Shown in pieces: positions 16,703-24,398 of a stretch of 64,000 nucleotides of DNA (its first letter is position 1; each line of letters starts with the position of its first letter). The DNA comes from Bacteroidota bacterium. GTDB taxonomy: Bacteria > Bacteroidota > Bacteroidia > Bacteroidales > Tenuifilaceae. A program made the translations under genes and the position numbers. The DNA lies in the NCBI GenBank assembly GCA_029560875.1, contig JAKQKB010000136.1, positions 40,050-104,049 of the forward strand, in the 5' to 3' direction. The notes under the pieces are model-generated. The model saw only the letters and a list, made by a program, of their open reading frames with translations. It had not been told where the DNA came from and ran no database searches.

Positions 16703-17995
16703 CTAAAGAGTATCCCTAAAGAAAATCTCCTCTTTTATTTTATCAAGGTAATGCTTTGCTAACCAAATACTACTTCTGGACTTCGATTTCTCGCTGCCAT
16801 CATCCACCTTTCCTAAATAATCCTTAAGATAGTTAGTTGAAGTATTATAATCCTTCGCAAAGAAGTAGGATTTACCAATTTTGAAGATGAATTCATGTTC
16901 GTCTTTCGAGTAATTCTGGGCTTTTTCGTAACACTCAATTGCCAATGCATAATCTCTATTCTCAAAATTAATATCACCCTTTAAATCGTAAATTACTGCA
17001 ACTAACGAACTATCGGGAGTAAGCATACGCTCTGTATAATCAGCAATTTTTAATGCCTGCTTCCTATCCCCAATCTGAAATAAGGATGATGAGTAAACAA
17101 AATTCATGAAACTATCGGAACTATCGCGTTCAAAAGCCTTCTCAAAATCAGGTATTGATTGATAGTATAATCCTGTGCTATACTTACTAATTCCAAGGTA
17201 CTTCAGTGTAAAAAACGATGAATCGCCCATCTCGTAAACCCTATTAAAAATATCGTAGGATTGCCTATACTTTTTCTGATCGGCAAATAGCTTTCCTTTT
17301 AACTTAAGAAGTGGAATATAGAGTGAATCAACGCTTAAGGCACTATCAGCCTCGGCTAAAATTTCTTCGGTAGGAACCTGAAGTTGAATAAGCAACTTAA
17401 TATACTTTACAACAATATCAAGGTTTTGCCTATTAAGTACTATTGCATTGTCGTATGCATTCATTGCATCGAGGAAGTTATTCAATTGCACAGCACAATC
17501 AGCAACTTGCTCCCAATAGTAAAAGTTAGTTGAATCGTAATTGGTCAACCAGCAGTAATTGAAAAATGCCTTGTTATAATCGCCCTCTTTCTTCAAAACA
17601 TTTGCATACTGCAAACGTGTATTTATACAAAGGGAGTCTAACCTCAGAATTTTTTCATACTGTTTCTTTGCCACTTTAATATTTCCGAACGAGTAAAGGC
17701 TTCGGGCGTAACCCTTATGAGCCGGAATGTATGTTGAATCCAAATCGATAGCCCTTTTGTAGGCTAACGATGCGCTATCGTAACGTCCAATATTCTCGTA
17801 TATTATTCCTTTTAGATGATTATATCGCAATGAATTATTTTGCTGATTATCCTTCAACAATGTCAGTGCGCGATTATAATCGCCTTCCGATAAAGCGATT
17901 TCAATTTTAAGCAATGAATCCTCATTGGATTGTGTATATGCCTCAATGGCAACTAGTAACTGTATAAAAACAAGTGTCAAAAGTAGTTTATTCAT
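16703..17995 (-). CDS. secreted tetratricopeptide repeat protein
   Basis: 430 residues from the ATG at 17995. A signal peptide (about 1-20, LLLTLVFIQLLVAIEAYTQ) is followed by at least nine helical TPR units; blocks such as YDSASLAYKRAIDLDSTYIPAHKGY and LAIECYEKAQNY show the 34-residue pattern in part. TPR proteins of this type act as scaffolds in the periplasm. An in-frame ATG 90 bases upstream would place a basic tail before the signal peptide and is rejected. No specific partner is evident. Confidence 0.8.
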   Translation of the reverse strand: MNKLLLTLVFIQLLVAIEAYTQSNEDSLLKIEIALSEGDYNRALTLLKDNQQNNSLRYNHLKGIIYENIGRYDSASLAYKRAIDLDSTYIPAHKGYARSLYSFGNIKVAKKQYEKILRLDSLCINTRLQYANVLKKEGDYNKAFFNYCWLTNYDSTNFYYWEQVADCAVQLNNFLDAMNAYDNAIVLNRQNLDIVVKYIKLLIQLQVPTEEILAEADSALSVDSLYIPLLKLKGKLFADQKKYRQSYDIFNRVYEMGDSSFFTLKYLGISKYSTGLYYQSIPDFEKAFERDSSDSFMNFVYSSSLFQIGDRKQALKIADYTERMLTPDSSLVAVIYDLKGDINFENRDYALAIECYEKAQNYSKDEHEFIFKIGKSYFFAKDYNTSTNYLKDYLGKVDDGSEKSKSRSSIWLAKHYLDKIKEEIFFRDTL

Positions 17996-18072
17996 TTTTT
18001 TAAGGTTTAGCTTTTTCACTGTTAAAAATAACAATATTTGTTGATTTTTATTGCGTAAATTCATTTTCAAAT

Positions 18073-18103
18073 TTTGATGTTTCAAAAAGATGTTATATCA
18101 TTG
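18073..18103 (+). promoter_or_regulatory. promoter of the trp leader
   Basis: TTTG at 18073-18076, 19-base spacer, TATCATTG at 18096-18103 (one mismatch from TAnnTTTG). The leader ATG follows 18 bases later, fitting a very short 5' leader. Confidence 0.6.
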
Positions 18104-18121
18104 CATCAGAAAAAACAGACA

Positions 18122-18187
18122 ATGAATTTATCAGTTCAAAATATTTGGTGGTGGCACAGCGTAATTTCCAATAATTGGGGAATGTAA
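18122..18187 (+). CDS. trpL: tryptophan leader peptide
   Basis: A 21-codon frame with four Trp codons: WWWH at residues 9-12 and another Trp at residue 19. It is too short for usual gene finders but stands directly after a promoter and before a GC-rich hairpin with a U-tract, upstream of trpB. Ribosome stalling at the three consecutive UGG codons when charged tRNA-Trp is scarce would let transcription pass the terminator. The arrangement is that of classical attenuation; I could not identify the competing antiterminator pairing by eye. Confidence 0.88.
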   Translation: MNLSVQNIWWWHSVISNNWGM

Positions 18188-18215
18188 CTGAGTTGCTACT
18201 ACTATAAAGTAAAGG

Positions 18216-18249
18216 CCGCAGGTGAACCCCCTGCGGTTTTTGTTTTTTT
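18216..18249 (+). terminator. trp attenuator
   Basis: CCGCAGG (18216-18222) pairs with CCTGCGG (18230-18236) around a 7-base loop, followed by a long T-rich tract to 18249. It begins 28 bases after the leader stop codon. Confidence 0.85.
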
Positions 18250-18473
18250 ATGACTTTTATATATTGATATTGAAAACTAGAGTATACATATTAGTAAATT
18301 ATTCATGGCGTTGGCGGGGGCTCCCCCGCACATAGTATGGTTTCCTGTGCCCAAGGTGGCGCACTTCCAAAATTCAATTTTACGTTTTAACTATTTACAA
18401 TTTAAATCATTATCAGCACACAATAAATCTAATGTCTTGTGTCTGATATCTGAAAATCTTAAAAAATAAAACC
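18250..18473 (+). other. 224-base gap between attenuator and trpB with GC-rich palindrome
   Basis: This stretch has no gene. At about 18313-18328 it holds GCGGGGGCTCCCCCGC, a GC-rich palindrome in otherwise AT-rich DNA, followed by GTGCCCAAGGTGGCGCAC at about 18346-18363, a second hairpin. Such GC-rich hairpin blocks look like a degraded interspersed repeat. The remainder is AT-rich leader up to the trpB ATG. Confidence 0.5.
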
Positions 18474-19673
18474 ATGGAAACACAAGTAATATCAACCGAA
18501 ATAAAAGTATCGCCAATTGCATCGATGTTGAACAACAACGGCCGTTATGGCGAATATGGTGGAGCATACATCCCCGATGTTTTAGCAAAACCTCTTGAGA
18601 ATGTTGCGCTAGAGTTCGATAAACTCTCGAAGGATAAAAACTTCAACAGCGAGTTTATTCATTATTTGAAGCAATTCGTAGGACGTCCTTCGCCACTTTA
18701 CTATGCTAAGCGATTATCGGAATTTGTAGGCTCAACCATCTACCTAAAGCGCGAGGATTTGAACCACACCGGTTCGCATAAAATCAACAACACAATTGGC
18801 CAGGTGCTAGTTGCAAAGCGAATGGGTGCCAAGGAAATTATTGCAGAAACAGGAGCCGGTCAGCACGGTGTTGCAACAGCAACCGCGGCAGCACTAATGG
18901 GAATTCCTTGCAAGGTTTTCATGGGCGCCAAGGATGCTGAACGTCAAGCGTTGAATGTACGCCGAATGAAACTGCTCGGAGCCGAGGTAATAACTACCCA
19001 AATGGGAACTGCAACGCTTAAAGATGCCGTTGATGCCGCGTTGGGTTACTACATTGAGCATCCAACTTCATACTATTTACTTGGTTCGCAGGTTGGACCA
19101 CATCCATACCCGAGAATGGTTGGATATTTCCAAAGCGTAATTGGACAGGAGGCCCGAAATCAAATTTTGATGCACGAAGGTCGTTTACCCCAAGCAATTT
19201 TTGCCTGTGTGGGTGGTGGTTCAAATGCCATAGGGCTTTTCTCTGGATTTTTGGATGACACAGAGGTTGCTATTTATGGCGCTGAGGGAGGCGGAATGGC
19301 CCAGCCAAACAACACTGCGGCAACTCTATCGTTCGGAAAACCAACGGTATTTCAAGGAACATACTCATACTGCTTGGTCGATAGTGAAGGAAACCCTATT
19401 GAATCACACTCTATTGCAGCAGGGTTGGATTACCCAGGAATTAGCCCTCAGCACGCTTACTTAAAAGATACAAAAAGGGCAAACTACCATCCAGTTACCG
19501 ATAACGAAGCGGTAGAGGCATTTATGCTACTATCTAAGTTAGAGGGTATCACACCTGCAATTGAATCGAGCCACGCAGTTGCTTTAGCAACAAAACTTCT
19601 TAAGAATAAGGAGATGCTCGCAATTATTAACCTTTCGGGCAGGGGCGATAAAGATGTTGATAGGAAACTTTAA
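18474..19673 (+). CDS. trpB: tryptophan synthase beta chain
   Basis: 399 residues, type-1 TrpB. RYGEYGGAYIP near the N-terminus, HTGSHKINN with the PLP lysine K103, GAGQHGVATA, GPHPYPRMVGYFQS and the phosphate-binding GGGSNAIG loop are all there. The enzyme joins indole and serine to tryptophan, normally with TrpA. No other trp gene is in the window, although in many Bacteroidota trpB opens the trp operon; the next gene is unrelated and a hairpin follows trpB. Expression should be tuned by the upstream Trp leader and attenuator. Confidence 0.96.
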   Translation: METQVISTEIKVSPIASMLNNNGRYGEYGGAYIPDVLAKPLENVALEFDKLSKDKNFNSEFIHYLKQFVGRPSPLYYAKRLSEFVGSTIYLKREDLNHTGSHKINNTIGQVLVAKRMGAKEIIAETGAGQHGVATATAAALMGIPCKVFMGAKDAERQALNVRRMKLLGAEVITTQMGTATLKDAVDAALGYYIEHPTSYYLLGSQVGPHPYPRMVGYFQSVIGQEARNQILMHEGRLPQAIFACVGGGSNAIGLFSGFLDDTEVAIYGAEGGGMAQPNNTAATLSFGKPTVFQGTYSYCLVDSEGNPIESHSIAAGLDYPGISPQHAYLKDTKRANYHPVTDNEAVEAFMLLSKLEGITPAIESSHAVALATKLLKNKEMLAIINLSGRGDKDVDRKL

Positions 19674-19683
19674 TATCTGAAAA

Positions 19684-19730
19684 AATCATTTCAGAGCGAA
19701 GAGGAGTATTGGGCTTCGCTCTGAATGATT
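19684..19730 (+). terminator. hairpin after trpB
   Basis: AATCATT-TCAGAGCGAAG pairs with CTTCGCTCTGA-ATGATT around a 12-base loop, a long stem with one bulge. There is no good U-tract, so it may be a terminator or an mRNA 3' stabiliser. It supports trpB being a one-gene unit. Confidence 0.6.
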
Positions 19731-19821
19731 ATCAACTTTCTAAATCCATATTACATCCTTGCATAGTTTTTGTAAGGTTTATTTTGTTACTTTTACCTAT
19801 CAAATTCATAATTCAAGAACA

Positions 19822-20634
19822 ATGAAACCGATACTAATCCTATTTATCGCATCAATATTTACTTTGAACTTGTACTCACAGGATATTACCCGTATCACTG
19901 GTGCAAAAGGCCGACAAGTAATTGTTGGTAGCATTAACGAGGATGAAGCCAAAAATCGTGCTCTTGCCGAGGCAAAGCTTAACGCGCTGAAAATGGCTGG
20001 AGGCTCAGAACACATCCAGGCTTACGATATGCTTTACAAAAGCGAGATAGGAAACAAGTATGATGAGGTTTTTATGTCCGATGTTTTTTCTGAAATTCGT
20101 GGTGGAATTAAGAAATGCGATATAATAAGTTCAGAAAAAGGAATGGACGAACAGAAAAATTTCTTTGTCGAAGTAACTATAGATGCTGATATTGTTCTTT
20201 ACTCAACCGGCCCAGACCCTGCCTTTATGGTCAATATAGATGGGATAAAGCAGGGATATCAAAACGGTGAAAAACTTAAATACACAGTAACGCCGACTAT
20301 GGATTGCTACCTAAATATTTTTAACATCTACGAGAATAATGCATCGGTGATATTCCCAAACGAATTCGAAAAATCAATTAAGTTTAAAGCCGAGGAGAAA
20401 AAGGTTTTCCCCCTAAGTAATCTACTCGATGGTTACGTACTTGAAAAATCAGCAAAAGACCCCGAAAAGAACAAGTTACTTTTTGTTTTTACCAAGGAGA
20501 AAATTCCTTACATAAACTACTCCATAAATCACGAGGGCGACCAAATAACATCGTTCGAGGATGTATCGTCGTGGCTATTCAGCATTTCGCCCGATAAAAG
20601 GGTAAATTATTTTGTGCAATTTGTGATTTATTAA
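19822..20634 (+). CDS. secreted DUF4384 domain protein
   Basis: 270 residues from the ATG at 19822, with a signal peptide (about 1-20, ending NLYSQ). The N-terminal half (DEAKNRALAEAKLNALKMAG) resembles an LPP20-like fold segment of surface lipoproteins. The C-terminal half, with KYTVTPTMDCYLNIFNI and NNASVIFPN, is the DUF4384 domain that often follows kinase or secreted domains. It lies alone between trpB and the his leader. The role is unknown; envelope localisation is the only safe inference. Confidence 0.75.
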   Translation: MKPILILFIASIFTLNLYSQDITRITGAKGRQVIVGSINEDEAKNRALAEAKLNALKMAGGSEHIQAYDMLYKSEIGNKYDEVFMSDVFSEIRGGIKKCDIISSEKGMDEQKNFFVEVTIDADIVLYSTGPDPAFMVNIDGIKQGYQNGEKLKYTVTPTMDCYLNIFNIYENNASVIFPNEFEKSIKFKAEEKKVFPLSNLLDGYVLEKSAKDPEKNKLLFVFTKEKIPYINYSINHEGDQITSFEDVSSWLFSISPDKRVNYFVQFVIY

Positions 20635-20650
20635 AAAAGATTTACTTTTG
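20620..20650 (+). promoter_or_regulatory. promoter of the his leader and operon
   Basis: TTTG at 20620-20623, exactly 19 bases, then TACTTTTG at 20643-20650: a full match to the Bacteroidota consensus. The leader ATG is 21 bases downstream. The -33 element overlaps the end of the DUF4384 gene. Confidence 0.8.
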
Positions 20651-20671
20651 CATCGAAACAAAAAGCGAAAA

Positions 20672-20749
20672 ATGACCGCAAAAAACTATACCGCACTTCA
20701 TCATCATCACCATTCACATCACAGAATGGTAGATTCTCATTTGGTATAG
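20672..20749 (+). CDS. hisL: histidine leader peptide
   Basis: A 25-codon frame with eight His codons, seven of them in HHHHHSHH at residues 10-17. It follows a perfect promoter and precedes a strong terminator before hisG. This is the hallmark of ribosome-mediated attenuation of histidine biosynthesis: shortage of charged tRNA-His stalls the ribosome on the His run and allows readthrough. The mixed use of CAT and CAC codons and the flanking native promoter rule out a tag artefact. Confidence 0.93.
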   Translation: MTAKNYTALHHHHHSHHRMVDSHLV

Positions 20750-20787
20750 TATAGAGTAAGCATAGTTGTAAAATACCAATAACCCGC

Positions 20788-20829
20788 CAAGGGGTCTGCT
20801 GTTCGAAAGCAGACCCCTTGTGCTTTTTT
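20788..20829 (+). terminator. his attenuator
   Basis: CAAGGGGTCTGCT (20788-20800) pairs with AGCAGACCCCTTG (20808-20820), a 13-bp stem with a 7-base loop, followed by six T at 20824-20829. It ends 24 bases before the hisG ATG. Confidence 0.92.
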
Positions 20830-20852
20830 GTATCTTTTAAAATCCAAACATT

Positions 20853-21713
20853 ATGAATCAGAAATTAACATTGGCCATTCAAAAGAGTGGCCGCCTAAGC
20901 GAAGGCACAATTGAACTACTAAAACTATGTGGAATAAAAGTTAGCAATGGTAATAATCATCTGAAAGCACTAGCCGAAGGTTTTCCGTTGGAAATCCTTT
21001 TACTCCGCGACGATGACATTCCACAGTACGTTGCCGATGGTGTTGCGGATATCGGCATACTCGGGTTAAACGAGGTTTTAGAGAAAAAGCAACCCGTTGA
21101 AGTTGTTAAGAAACTTGGTTTCTCAAAATGCAAACTATCGGTTGCAATACCTCGCGCCGAAGAATATACGGGAAAGAACTACTTGCAAGGAAAGAGAATA
21201 GCAACCTCCTACCCTACTATTCTAGCCGATTTTTTAAAAGCAAATGCCATTAATGCCGAAATACACACCATTAGCGGTTCGGTGGAAATTACCCCTGGTA
21301 TTGGTATGGCCGATGCAATTTTTGAGATTGTGAGTAGCGGCGGAACTTTGCTAAGCAACAACCTTAAGGAGGTTGATGTAATAATGCAAAGCGAGGCTGT
21401 TCTTATTGCCAATAACAGCCTAAATGAATCAAAACAAGAACTAATTAACAAGTTGGTTTTCAGAATAGAATCCGTAAATAAAGCACGAAGAAACAAGTAC
21501 ATTCTGCTTAACGCACCCAAAAACAAACTCGATGAAATCATCAGCCTTATTCCCGGAATGAAAAGCCCAACCATTCTCCCACTTGCAATGGATGGGTGGT
21601 GCTCGTTGCACTCGGTAGTTAACGAGGACGATTTCTGGGAGGTTATCGGAAAACTAAAACAAGCTGGCGCCGAAGGAATTTTGGTGATTCCTATTGAGAA
21701 GATGGTGGTTTAG
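20853..21713 (+). CDS. hisG: ATP phosphoribosyltransferase, long form
   Basis: 286 residues, the length of the long HisG with a C-terminal regulatory ACT-like domain. AIQKSGRLSEG near the start and SGGTLLSNNLKEV near 165-177 belong to the PRPP and ATP binding parts; the C-terminal AMDGWCSLHSVV and GILVIPIEKMV match the histidine-binding domain. It condenses ATP and PRPP in the first step of histidine synthesis and is feedback inhibited by histidine. It heads the his operon directly after the attenuator. Confidence 0.96.
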   Translation: MNQKLTLAIQKSGRLSEGTIELLKLCGIKVSNGNNHLKALAEGFPLEILLLRDDDIPQYVADGVADIGILGLNEVLEKKQPVEVVKKLGFSKCKLSVAIPRAEEYTGKNYLQGKRIATSYPTILADFLKANAINAEIHTISGSVEITPGIGMADAIFEIVSSGGTLLSNNLKEVDVIMQSEAVLIANNSLNESKQELINKLVFRIESVNKARRNKYILLNAPKNKLDEIISLIPGMKSPTILPLAMDGWCSLHSVVNEDDFWEVIGKLKQAGAEGILVIPIEKMVV

Positions 21714-21720
21714 TGATATG

Positions 21721-21787
21721 GAAGTAGGAAGTAGGAAGTAGGAAGTAGAATGTAGAATGTAGAATGTAGAATGTAGAATGTAGAATG
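21721..21787 (+). repeat. heptanucleotide tandem repeat tract
   Basis: Four copies of GAAGTAG are followed by five copies of AATGTAG and a partial copy, a strict 7-base period. Related degenerate TAGAATG tracts flank the other two long hairpin repeats near 27534-27575 and (minus strand) 33700-33750. Confidence 0.85.
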
Positions 21788-21825
21788 AAAAATGATGAAT
21801 GATGAAGGCAAAATCTAAAATTACT

Positions 21826-21966
21826 AGCCCCAAAGGGGCGTCAGCAATATCCCCGAGTTTTAACTCGGGGGATAATGCGAAGCATTAAAAAGCGATGCAC
21901 GCAATAGCCAACATTTGAAATTATTGGAATAGTTGCATCGCAAGGGATTGATTTTAGTATGGAACA
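21826..21966 (+). repeat. 141-bp multi-hairpin repeat, copy A (inside his operon)
   Basis: Contains in order GCCCC-AAA-GGGGC (21827-21839), CCCCGAGTT-TT-AACTCGGGG (21851-21870), AATGC-GAA-GCATT (21874-21886) and a long-range pair GCGATGCA (21892-21899) with TGCATCGC (21934-21941). The 3' end reads GATTGATTTTAGTATGGAACA. It lies between hisG and the hisD-hisC gene, so is transcribed as part of the operon. Confidence 0.9.
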
Positions 21967-22042
21967 AAAAAACTACAATCTTTCCTCAAACTTCCAGCTT
22001 CCCTCTTCCAACACATAACAATGAACTCATAATTAACAAAAA

Positions 22043-24376
22043 ATGAAAAAATACATCGACAATAAAAACAACGACTACAACAAATTACTCAAACGCCCCT
22101 TTGAGGATAACTCTGAAATCAAGGAGCAGGTTTCGGAGATTTTGAGATTTGTTAAGCAGAATGGAGATTATGCGCTAAGGCAACTTTCGGAAAAGTTCGA
22201 TAAATGCTCAATTTCCAAATTTGAAATTGCAAAGCAAGAACTTGAACAATCGTCGGAAATGATTTCGGATGGTCTAAAACAAGCCATAAGACAATCCTTT
22301 GTAAACATCGAGAAATTCCACAGAGCGCAACTTCCAGCGGATATTGAACTGGAAACACAGCCCGGAGTTAGGTGTATACTTAAATATAGAGCGTTGGAAC
22401 GTGTTGGGCTTTACATTCCCGGAGGTACAGCACCCTTAATATCTACAGTTCTTATGCTTGGTGTTCCAGCAATTGTGGCCGAATGCAAGGAGTTGGTAGT
22501 TTGTACACCTCCAAATCCAAACCCCGCAATACTCTACGCCTGTAATTTGATTGGAGCAAGAGTGTTTACAGTGGGCGGAGCACAAGCAATAGCCGCAATG
22601 GCCTATGGCACCGAAAGCATTCCAAAGGTTGATAAGATATTTGGCCCCGGCAACCGCTTTGTGACGGAGGCCAAAGTGCAAGTATCTGCCCAAGGAACTC
22701 CAATTGATATGCCTGCAGGACCATCGGAGGTGCTAGTTATTGCCGATGAGACATCCAATCCAACATTCGTTGCTGCCGATTTGCTCTCGCAAGCAGAGCA
22801 CGGAGTCGATAGTCAGGTGGTGGTTATTGGAACATCGGAAGGGTTAATTAATAAAGTAATTTCAGAAGTTGAGAATCAACTTAAAGCACTTCCGCGTAAA
22901 TCGATTGCCGAAAAATGCTTAGAAAATAGCATTGGCATTGTTGTTAACAGCATTGAAAGGGCTATTGAAATTAGCAATATCTATGCTCCTGAGCACTTAA
23001 TTCTATCGTTCGATAAGGCCAACAACTATATCAATTCAATTACCAACGCCGGTTCTGTTTTTCTTGGGCAATACACCCCCGAATCGGCGGGCGACTATTC
23101 AAGCGGGACTAATCACACCCTGCCAACTAGCGGTTTTGCCCGAAATTGGAGCGGTGTTACTGTAAATTCATTCCTAAAAACTATTACATACCAGGAAATA
23201 ACAAAGAATGGATTATCGGAATTGAGCACAGCCATTACTACTCTGGCACGAGCCGAGGGATTGGAAGCACACGCAAGAGCCGTGGATGTTAGAACTGCCG
23301 ATGGCATAACGCAACGTAAAAGTCAAAAGGTAATTAGATTTCGTTCAAACATCGCGAATCTAAAACCCTACTCATCGGCTAGGAGCGAGTGCAATGCGCA
23401 AGGATTAACACTGCTCGATGCAAATGAAAATCCTGAGGTATTGCCCGGCATTCCTTTGGATTACAACCGCTACCCCGACCCTTTGCAAAAGGATATTAAA
23501 AAGCGTATTGCTACACTAAAGAATGTGGATGAAAATCAGATTTTTCTTGGTAATGGAAGCGATGAAGCGGTAGACCTATTAATTCGCTGTTTCTGCAATC
23601 CAAAAACCGATGCCATTGCAATATTCACTCCAACATACGGAATGTATGGCGTTTGCGCAGCAATTAACGATATAAAGGTAATGCAATATAGACTTAAAGA
23701 TGATTTTGCCATTAACGTTGATGAGTTCCTTAATTCCGTAACTTCCGATGTAAAGGTTGTTTTTATCTGCAATCCGAACAATCCTACTGGAAATACTCAA
23801 AATTTAAGTGATATCATCAGAATTATTGAGGGGTTCGATGGAATTGTTGCGGTTGATGAGGCATATATTGACTTTTGCGAGGATAAAACGCTTCTACCCT
23901 ACCTCAATCAATATCCAAATCTGGTTATTTTACAAACCTTCTCAAAGGCTTGGGGATTGGCAGGTGCGCGACTTGGCTTAGCATTCGCATCAACAGAAAT
24001 TATTGATGTATTAAACAAAGTAAAATTCCCCTACAACGTTGGCAAACCCTCGTTAACAGTGCTGAATAATGCTCTAAAAAACTATCAAACTGTGAAGGAG
24101 AAAATATCAACCCTTATTGATGAACGAGAGTTTTTAGTTAAAGAGTTGAGCCAAATCCCCACTGTTGTTAAGGTTTACCAATCGGAGTCTAACTTTCTAC
24201 TTGTAAAAACTATCAATGCCGATTTAATCTACAGTCAACTTTTAAACAACGGAATTGTGGTAAGAAATCGCTCTAAAGAGCTTGGATGTGATGGTTGTTT
24301 GAGGGTTACTGTGGGGAGTGAGGTGGAGAATAGAAGACTTGTTGAGGTATTAAAATCAGTGACAAGTGACAAGTGA
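22043..24376 (+). CDS. hisDC: fused histidinol dehydrogenase / histidinol-phosphate aminotransferase
   Basis: 777 residues in one uninterrupted frame. Residues 1 to about 430 are HisD: GPGNRFVTEAK, PAGPSEVLVIAD, SQAEHG (zinc ligands), APEHL (catalytic Glu-His), SAGDYSSGTNHTLPT and EAHARAVDVR. From about 437 a HisC begins with NIANLKPYSSAR and LDANENP, followed by NPNNPTGN and SKAWGLAGARLG with the PLP lysine K635. HisC makes histidinol phosphate and HisD oxidises histidinol to histidine, so the two do not act in direct succession (the phosphatase lies between). The genes are usually adjacent but separate. The C-terminal codons (VTSDK) come from a GTGACAA repeat. Confidence 0.95.
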   Translation: MKKYIDNKNNDYNKLLKRPFEDNSEIKEQVSEILRFVKQNGDYALRQLSEKFDKCSISKFEIAKQELEQSSEMISDGLKQAIRQSFVNIEKFHRAQLPADIELETQPGVRCILKYRALERVGLYIPGGTAPLISTVLMLGVPAIVAECKELVVCTPPNPNPAILYACNLIGARVFTVGGAQAIAAMAYGTESIPKVDKIFGPGNRFVTEAKVQVSAQGTPIDMPAGPSEVLVIADETSNPTFVAADLLSQAEHGVDSQVVVIGTSEGLINKVISEVENQLKALPRKSIAEKCLENSIGIVVNSIERAIEISNIYAPEHLILSFDKANNYINSITNAGSVFLGQYTPESAGDYSSGTNHTLPTSGFARNWSGVTVNSFLKTITYQEITKNGLSELSTAITTLARAEGLEAHARAVDVRTADGITQRKSQKVIRFRSNIANLKPYSSARSECNAQGLTLLDANENPEVLPGIPLDYNRYPDPLQKDIKKRIATLKNVDENQIFLGNGSDEAVDLLIRCFCNPKTDAIAIFTPTYGMYGVCAAINDIKVMQYRLKDDFAINVDEFLNSVTSDVKVVFICNPNNPTGNTQNLSDIIRIIEGFDGIVAVDEAYIDFCEDKTLLPYLNQYPNLVILQTFSKAWGLAGARLGLAFASTEIIDVLNKVKFPYNVGKPSLTVLNNALKNYQTVKEKISTLIDEREFLVKELSQIPTVVKVYQSESNFLLVKTINADLIYSQLLNNGIVVRNRSKELGCDGCLRVTVGSEVENRRLVEVLKSVTSDK

Positions 24377-24398
24377 CAAAAAACTAAAAATAATCACA

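Noticed and set aside
20700..20725. Run of His codons resembling an engineered His tag
   Set aside because: It lies in a short frame after a native promoter and before a terminator and hisG, with mixed CAT and CAC codons; it is the his leader peptide.
21721..21787. Tandem repeats as a CRISPR array
   Set aside because: Units are 7 bases, contiguous and without spacers; no cas gene is in the window.
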